Shown here in pieces: positions 4,750 through 9,238 of a stretch of DNA of 9,238 bases; position 1 is the first letter of the stretch; every line of letters begins with the position of its first letter. The translations under genes and the position numbers were made by a program. Location: positions 1 to 9,238 of the forward strand of contig WRCI01000057.1 in assembly GCA_009784145.1 (NCBI GenBank). Direction: 5' to 3'. A model generated the notes under the pieces. The model had not been told where the DNA came from. It saw only the letters and a program-made list of their open reading frames with translations, and made no database searches. Origin of the DNA: Methanobrevibacter sp. Its GTDB lineage: Archaea; Methanobacteriota; Methanobacteria; Methanobacteriales; Methanobacteriaceae.

Positions 4750-7452
4750 ATGGATAATAAAAACAATTTAAATAAAAAAGACAAATCTGGGAAAATTGGG
4801 GATTCTGGATTCAATCTTGGAAAATCTGAAATTACCTTGAAAATAGGTGGAATGCATTGTGCTAATTGTGTCTTAAATATTGAAAAAACATTAAATAAAT
4901 TAGATGGTGTTTATGATGCAACTGTAAATTTAAGTTCAGGAAAAGCATTAGTTATTTATGACAATAATCTTCTTAGTATTGATGATATGGGTAAAGCTAT
5001 TGAAGACCTTGGATTTGATTTTTTAGGGCGAACTGATTTACTTGATGCAGATACAGATGATAAACTTTATGAAAAAGATTTAAAAGATAAGCGTAATAGA
5101 ATTATTGTGGGATTTATCTTTTCTGCTATATTAATGGGAATAATGTTCATACCACATAGCTTTTTCCATGATATTGGAATTTCCATGTCTTTACTTTCAT
5201 TAATCATAGCTATAGTTCCATTTATTTTTGTTTCATATCCAATAATCAAAGCAGGATTCAATGCATTAGCTCATAAAAACTTAGACATGGATGTAATGTA
5301 TACTATGGGTATTTTAGTAGCATTTATATCAAGTTTACTTGGAACATTTAATATAGTTCTTGATTCAAGTTTTATGTTTTATGAAGCAGCTATTATGTTA
5401 CCATCATTTTTAATGTTAGGACGGTTTTTAGAAAGCAAAGCTAAAAGACAAACTTCAAGTTCTATTAAAGAATTAATTGGATTTCAACCTAAAACAGCTA
5501 CTCTTTTAGTTAAAGAGGGTGGGGGAAATAATGATAGTTTAGATGATAGTTTAGATAATGTTAATGTAAATAATGATAATTTAGATAATGATAATCTAAG
5601 TAATGATAGTTTAGATAATGTTAATGTAAATAATGATAATTTAGATGACAATGTAAACAATGAGAACAATAAAGATAATTTAGAGGATATATTTGAAGAA
5701 AAATTGATTCTAATTGAAGATATAGCTATTGATGATTTATTATTAGTTCGTCCAGGAGATAAAATACCTGCCGATGCTGTTGTAGCTAGTGGAAATAGCT
5801 ATGTTGATGAAGCTATGATTACAGGTGAACCACTACATAAACTTAAAGTCAAAGGAGAAAATGTTTTTGCAGGTACTATTAATCAAGATGGAATTCTAAA
5901 AATCAAAGCTAAAAAAATTGGAAAAGAAACTGTTTTATCTCAAATCATTGATCTTGTTGAAAAAGCTCAGAGTTCTAAACCAGGGGTTCAAAAAATAGCT
6001 GATAAAGTTGTGAAATGGTTTATTCCAACAATATTAATTATAGCTATTAGTTCATTTATTATTTGGTACTTTATTTTAGAATCCGAACTTTTATTTGCTT
6101 TAACAATACTTATTTCTGTACTTGTAGTAGCTTGTCCTTGTGCTTTAGGTTTAGCTAGTCCAACTGCTGTAACAGTTGGAATTGGGAGAGCTGCGGAATA
6201 TGGAATATTGATTAAAAATAGTGAAATTTTAGAAAATGCTTGTGATGTTGATATAAGTGTTTTTGATAAAACTGGAACTATCACAGAAGGCAATCCTGAA
6301 ATTGAAGATATTTTTATAATTGATGAAAATGAATCTAAATTAATGCGAAATGAGCTAATTGAAAGAACTGGTGGTAAATGGATAGTGGTTGATAATCCTT
6401 CAATAGCTGGTAGACTTGTTGAGGTAAAAAAAGAAGATTTAAATGAGAATTTAAATGAAAGTTTAAATGAAAATTCTGATAATGGAATTGTTCAAGAAAC
6501 TGAAGTTGTCCAACTGAATGGGGTTGTTCAAGAGAATGAAATTATCCGACTTATAGCTAGTTTAGAAAATAATTCAAATCATCCTATAGCTAAAGCTATT
6601 GTTAAAAAAAGTAATGAATTAAATTTATCTTTGGAAAAAGTATCTAATTTTGAAAATATTACAGGTAAAGGTTTAAAAGGAGAAATAAATGGGAAAACTA
6701 TTTTAGTTGGGAATCGATCTCTTTTAGAAATGGAAAATATTCATGGTAGTGAGAATATTGTTACTTTTTCCAGTGCAATAGAAAAATACAATGAATTTAT
6801 TAATCAAGGAAAAACAACTATATTTTTAGTTTATAATAATCATATTAAAGGAATTATAACTCTTATGGATAAAATAAGAGATAATTCTAAAAGAACTATT
6901 GATGAACTTCATAATATGAATATTGAAACTTATATGATTACAGGAGATAATGAAAAAACAGCTAATAATGTAGCTAGTTCTGTTGGAATTTCTAATGTTT
7001 TAGCTAATGTTTTACCAAATGAAAAATTTGATAAAGTTGTTGAACTTCAGAATCAAAAATCTAAAAAGGTTCTTTTTGTTGGAGATGGAATCAATGATGC
7101 TCCAGCTCTTTCATCAGCAGATGTTGGAGTAGCTTTAGGAAGTGGAACAGATATAGCTATGGAAAGTGGAGATATTGTTCTTATGGAAGGAAATTTAGAG
7201 AATGTAGTTGCAGCAATTCAATTTTCTAAAAAAGTAATGAATCGAATAAAAGAAAACATATTTTGGGCATTTATTTATAATTTAATTTTAATTCCAATAG
7301 CTGCTGGTTTATTATATCCTCCCTTTGGCATTGTTTTCAGACCAGAATTTGCTGCTTTAGCTATGGCATTAAGTTCAGTTACAGTTATTTCACTTTCACT
7401 ACTCTTAAAAAGATATGTTCCTCCTATTAAACGAGAATCTAATTTGAATTGA
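4750..7452 (+). CDS. copA: Cu+-exporting P1B-1-type ATPase CopA
   Basis: A 900-residue heavy-metal P-type ATPase that uses ATP to export Cu+ across the cytoplasmic membrane. An N-terminal HMA domain carries GMHCANC with Cys37 and Cys40. Two membrane helix pairs follow (about 117-225), then the actuator domain with TGE at 358-360. The transmembrane metal site is CPC (462-464), and DKTGT holds the phosphorylated Asp506. In the nucleotide-binding domain HP is at 611-612. The hinge has TGDN (731-734) and GDGINDAP (778-785). Cu+ selectivity is supported by N(x6)YN(x4)P at 836-849 and MxxSS at 872-876. The protein is about 100-150 residues longer than typical one-HMA CopAs because of two Asn/Asp-rich insertions, at about 257-318 in the actuator domain and about 540-597 in the nucleotide-binding domain. 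The first is encoded by an in-frame DNA repeat. No key residue is missing. The start has only a weak Shine-Dalgarno (GAAGTG). Confidence 0.96.
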   Translation: MDNKNNLNKKDKSGKIGDSGFNLGKSEITLKIGGMHCANCVLNIEKTLNKLDGVYDATVNLSSGKALVIYDNNLLSIDDMGKAIEDLGFDFLGRTDLLDADTDDKLYEKDLKDKRNRIIVGFIFSAILMGIMFIPHSFFHDIGISMSLLSLIIAIVPFIFVSYPIIKAGFNALAHKNLDMDVMYTMGILVAFISSLLGTFNIVLDSSFMFYEAAIMLPSFLMLGRFLESKAKRQTSSSIKELIGFQPKTATLLVKEGGGNNDSLDDSLDNVNVNNDNLDNDNLSNDSLDNVNVNNDNLDDNVNNENNKDNLEDIFEEKLILIEDIAIDDLLLVRPGDKIPADAVVASGNSYVDEAMITGEPLHKLKVKGENVFAGTINQDGILKIKAKKIGKETVLSQIIDLVEKAQSSKPGVQKIADKVVKWFIPTILIIAISSFIIWYFILESELLFALTILISVLVVACPCALGLASPTAVTVGIGRAAEYGILIKNSEILENACDVDISVFDKTGTITEGNPEIEDIFIIDENESKLMRNELIERTGGKWIVVDNPSIAGRLVEVKKEDLNENLNESLNENSDNGIVQETEVVQLNGVVQENEIIRLIASLENNSNHPIAKAIVKKSNELNLSLEKVSNFENITGKGLKGEINGKTILVGNRSLLEMENIHGSENIVTFSSAIEKYNEFINQGKTTIFLVYNNHIKGIITLMDKIRDNSKRTIDELHNMNIETYMITGDNEKTANNVASSVGISNVLANVLPNEKFDKVVELQNQKSKKVLFVGDGINDAPALSSADVGVALGSGTDIAMESGDIVLMEGNLENVVAAIQFSKKVMNRIKENIFWAFIYNLILIPIAAGLLYPPFGIVFRPEFAALAMALSSVTVISLSLLLKRYVPPIKRESNLN
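5543..5646 (+). repeat. In-frame 60-bp repeat inside copA encoding an Asn/Asp-rich loop
   Basis: 5543-5586 and 5603-5646 are identical over 44 nt with a 60-bp period. They encode twice the pattern SLDNVNVNNDNLD (residues about 266-299) in the actuator domain. The shorter units GATAGTTTAGAT and GATAATTTAGAT recur within. Being a multiple of three, length changes would keep the frame. Confidence 0.9.
6438..6473 (+). repeat. 12-bp triplicate inside copA
   Basis: TTTAAATGARAA-like units at 6438, 6450 and 6462 encode LNEN-LNES-LNEN (564-575) in the nucleotide-binding domain insertion. Next to it GTTGTTCAAGA occurs twice (encoding VQET and VQEN). The whole insertion looks built from short internal duplications. 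Confidence 0.8.
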
Positions 7453-7688
7453 TTTAATTATTGATTAGATTTTTTATTTTTTTATCTTTAACAGCTATTT
7501 TGTTCTTTTTAATCATTTATTTTTCATATCTTCTTTTTTTCTTTGTTTTATTTTTAACAGCTATTTTGTTCTTTTATTTTTTTATATTTTCTTTATTTCT
7601 CTTTTTATCGCATTGTTATCTTTTGTTTTTAACAGTTATGTATTGTTTTTTATTTAGCTGTTATTTCCATTTGTTTTCTGTGTATTAG
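7453..7688 (+). repeat. T-rich 3' region of copA with a spaced direct repeat
   Basis: This stretch is extremely T-rich on the plus strand. T6 at 7470-7475 and T7 at 7477-7483, just after the stop codon, are good terminator candidates. TTTAACAGCTATTTTGTTCTTTT occurs at 7487-7509 and again at 7553-7575. A degenerate third copy lies near 7628-7650. An open frame beginning TTG at 7461 gives only Phe/Leu/Ile/Tyr-rich low complexity, has no Shine-Dalgarno, and is not called as a gene. Confidence 0.65.
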
Positions 7689-7743
7689 ATACTAATTTAT
7701 TATAGTTGAATGGTGCTGTAATAATTATAAATACTATTAAATA

Positions 7744-7802
7744 CATATCTTTTTGTATATCATGAAAATTATTAAATAAGATATGATATTTTTTTTAAAT
7801 AT
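7744..7802 (+). promoter_or_regulatory. Overlapping inverted repeats and TATA box before the adhesin gene
   Basis: CATATCTT (7744-7751) is inverted at AAGATATG (7778-7785), and ATATCAT (7757-7763) at ATGATAT (7783-7789). Their right arms overlap, so the two hairpins exclude each other. TTTAAATAT (7794-7802) is a good TATA box and would start transcription near 7822-7827, so the inverted repeats lie where an operator would. The remaining 7689-7743 shows nothing. Confidence 0.4.
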
Positions 7803-7855
7803 CTGTATTTCTTTTTTATGAAGTCATAATATTATAGTAGGGGGATATTTTTTTT

Positions 7856-9238
7856 ATGATAGGAAAGAGAATTGTTGGAAATAGTGGTTCTTTCTCGAAT
7901 CAAGCTATAAGGATAATGTTTTTATCACTTTTATTTTTGCTGTTTTTATCACTAGTTTCTAGTGTTAATGCAGCTAATTTTACCACGACCAATGGTAATA
8001 GTACTAATATTCAAAGTTTTATTAACAATCAAAGTACTACAGATTCTGATATTATTCTTAGTACAGGAAATTATACAAATATAGTGAATCTAAATGTTTC
8101 AAGAACTGTTACAATTAGAGGAAATGGTCAGGTTAATATAATTAGTACTGGTGGTGGTACTCTATTTAATGTTACGGCATCGAATGTAAAGATTATTAAT
8201 TTGAATATAAGTAGATTTCAAACTGCTATAAATTCAAGTGCAAGTGGAACTTCAATTAGTAATTGTAATATTACTACTAGTGGACATAGTATTGTTTTTA
8301 GTGGTATGGATTCTAGAAATATCTTGTTAGAGAAAAATATTATACATTCTTCTCTCAGAGGTGTTAGCCTCTTTGTTCCAAATTTTTCGGTTGTAGGTAT
8401 TTCTTTTTTAAACAACAACATCACAGGAACAGGAACACATGGTGTTTATCTGGATGCAAAAAGTAGTAACAACACTATAACTTTCACTAACAACAATATC
8501 ACAGGAACATTAGGTGTTTATCTGTATGCAAACAGTAGTAGCAATACTATAACTTTCACTAGCAACAATATCACAGGAACATCACGAGGTGTTGAGCTGT
8601 CCACATCCAGTAGTAACAACACTATAACTTTCATCAGCAACAATATCACAGGAACAGCTAATGGTGTTGCTCTGCTTACATCTAGCAGCAACAACAATAC
8701 TATAACTTTCACAAGCAACAACATCACAGGAACAGGAGAATATAGTGTTTATCTGATTGCATTTAATAGCAACAACAATACTATAACTTTCACAAGCAAC
8801 AATATCACAGGAACATCACGAGGTGTTTATCTGTCTGCATCCCGTAGCAACAACAATGCCATAACTTTCTCCAACAACAATATCACAGGAACATTAGGTG
8901 TTTATCTAGACGCATCTATCAGCAACAACTCTATTTTGAGTTTTGTTGGGAATAATATCAAAGGTAATGATTATGCTATGGAAATTAATTCTGGGGAAAA
9001 TTTTAGTGGTTTGTCTTTGGTGAATAATAAATTTATAAGTAATGGTATTGGTTTGGGTTTTTGGTCAAATCCTGATAAAGGGGTTACTTCTATCATGACT
9101 AATATTGTTGTTACGGGTAATACTTTTACTGGGGCTAAAATAGGAATTAGTTTCAATATTAATAATATTGGGTCTATTATTCATTCAAATGATGTTGTTG
9201 TTACTTATTCTCGTTTTGAAGATAATGGTGGTAATTAT
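7856..9238 (+). CDS. Adhesin-like protein with parallel beta-helix repeats (5' part, runs off the window)
   Basis: An open frame of 461 codons continues past the right edge with no stop. It is a secreted surface protein of the adhesin-like type abundant in Methanobrevibacter. Residues 1-39 form a Sec signal peptide: basic start with Lys4, Arg5 and Arg19, hydrophobic core MFLSLLFLLFLSLVSS (21-36), and likely cleavage after VNA. Residues about 45-180 form a pectate-lyase-like beginning with IQSFIN, VTIRGNG and similar strands. Residues about 186-366 hold seven NNITGT repeats of 24-27 residues, one beta-helix coil each (PbH1 type), with dense N-x-S/T sequons that could be glycosylated. The rest continues as a diverged helix. 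TAGGGGGAT at 7838-7846 is the Shine-Dalgarno, 9-10 nt before the ATG. Met21 is a weaker alternative because it would lose the basic n-region. Anchoring domains would lie beyond the window. Confidence 0.88.
   Translation, partial: MIGKRIVGNSGSFSNQAIRIMFLSLLFLLFLSLVSSVNAANFTTTNGNSTNIQSFINNQSTTDSDIILSTGNYTNIVNLNVSRTVTIRGNGQVNIISTGGGTLFNVTASNVKIINLNISRFQTAINSSASGTSISNCNITTSGHSIVFSGMDSRNILLEKNIIHSSLRGVSLFVPNFSVVGISFLNNNITGTGTHGVYLDAKSSNNTITFTNNNITGTLGVYLYANSSSNTITFTSNNITGTSRGVELSTSSSNNTITFISNNITGTANGVALLTSSSNNNTITFTSNNITGTGEYSVYLIAFNSNNNTITFTSNNITGTSRGVYLSASRSNNNAITFSNNNITGTLGVYLDASISNNSILSFVGNNIKGNDYAMEINSGENFSGLSLVNNKFISNGIGLGFWSNPDKGVTSIMTNIVVTGNTFTGAKIGISFNINNIGSIIHSNDVVVTYSRFEDNGGNY
8411..8953 (+). 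repeat. 72-81-bp imperfect tandem repeat within the adhesin gene
   Basis: Seven units begin at the codons for NNIT, at residues 187, 213, 237, 262, 288, 315 and 341, followed by a diverged NNIKG at 366. The core AACAATATCACAGGAACA and the block ACTATAACTTTCAC are near-identical between units. The middle part, after GGTGTTTATCTG, varies in sequence and by one or two codons. All length differences are whole codons. Confidence 0.92.

Noticed and set aside
5484..5669. Minus-strand open frame opposite the copA repeat
   Set aside because: It is only the complement of the Asn-rich repeat (Ser/Leu pattern) and lies inside a clear gene.
7461..7688. Plus-strand open frame of 75 codons starting with TTG
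   Set aside because: It is Phe/Leu/Ile/Tyr low complexity produced by T-rich DNA with repeats, has no Shine-Dalgarno, and lies in the terminator region of copA.
8518..8727. Minus-strand open frame opposite the adhesin repeats
   Set aside because: Shadow of the tandem repeats; the plus strand has a signal peptide and a continuous 461-codon frame.

Overview
The window looks like a very AT-rich archaeal chromosome segment, most likely from a Methanobacteriaceae methanogen of the Methanobrevibacter type. The evidence is an archaeal-type TruD, a stand-alone aconitase-X swivel subunit of the archaeal mevalonate pathway, TATA-box promoters, oligo-T stretches after genes, and a secreted Asn/Thr-rich parallel beta-helix adhesin-like protein at the right edge. 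The species assignment is inference; no rRNA or other marker is present.

Layout, left to right. 1-199: AT-rich upstream region with the promoter of truD (200-1492, tRNA pseudouridine synthase). 1493-1726: a long hairpin and a 43-bp tandem repeat. 1727-2128: small subunit of phosphomevalonate dehydratase. 2205-2345, minus strand: a 46-residue four-cysteine protein. 2349-2557: two unrelated tandem-repeat arrays (21 bp and 27/28 bp) filling the divergent promoter region between that gene and 2582-3814, a metal-dependent amidohydrolase. The last 23 bases of the amidohydrolase gene lie in the first copy of a 29-bp tandem repeat that runs on to 3907.

3904-4524 is the most interesting part. A minus-strand unit encodes a 32-residue hydrophobic peptide (3948-4046) behind a near-perfect Shine-Dalgarno sequence. 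Its leader can form two mutually exclusive hairpins, one of which buries the Shine-Dalgarno. Divergently, on the plus strand, lie two paralogous small RNA candidates (about 4258-4349 and 4444-4524), each with a TATA box, a shared hairpin architecture and a T7-T8 tract. The 5' end of the first small RNA is complementary over 18 nt (17 Watson-Crick pairs and one G-U) to the minus-strand leader, exactly at the loop and arm of the stem that keeps the Shine-Dalgarno free. This layout resembles bacterial type I toxin-antitoxin loci such as zorO/orzO-orzP and dinQ/agrA-agrB. I propose it as a candidate archaeal type I toxin-antitoxin or riboregulator locus. It is inference from sequence only.

4750-7452 encodes a CopA-type Cu+ P1B-ATPase with two unusual Asn-rich low-complexity insertions in its cytosolic domains. 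7453-7855 is a T-rich, repeat-bearing 3' region followed by inverted repeats and a promoter. 7856-9238 is the 5' part of an adhesin-like protein gene that runs off the window, with a Sec signal peptide and seven NNITGT beta-helix repeats. The genes do not form one pathway. Most are separate transcription units, and nearly every intergenic gap carries a different short tandem repeat.
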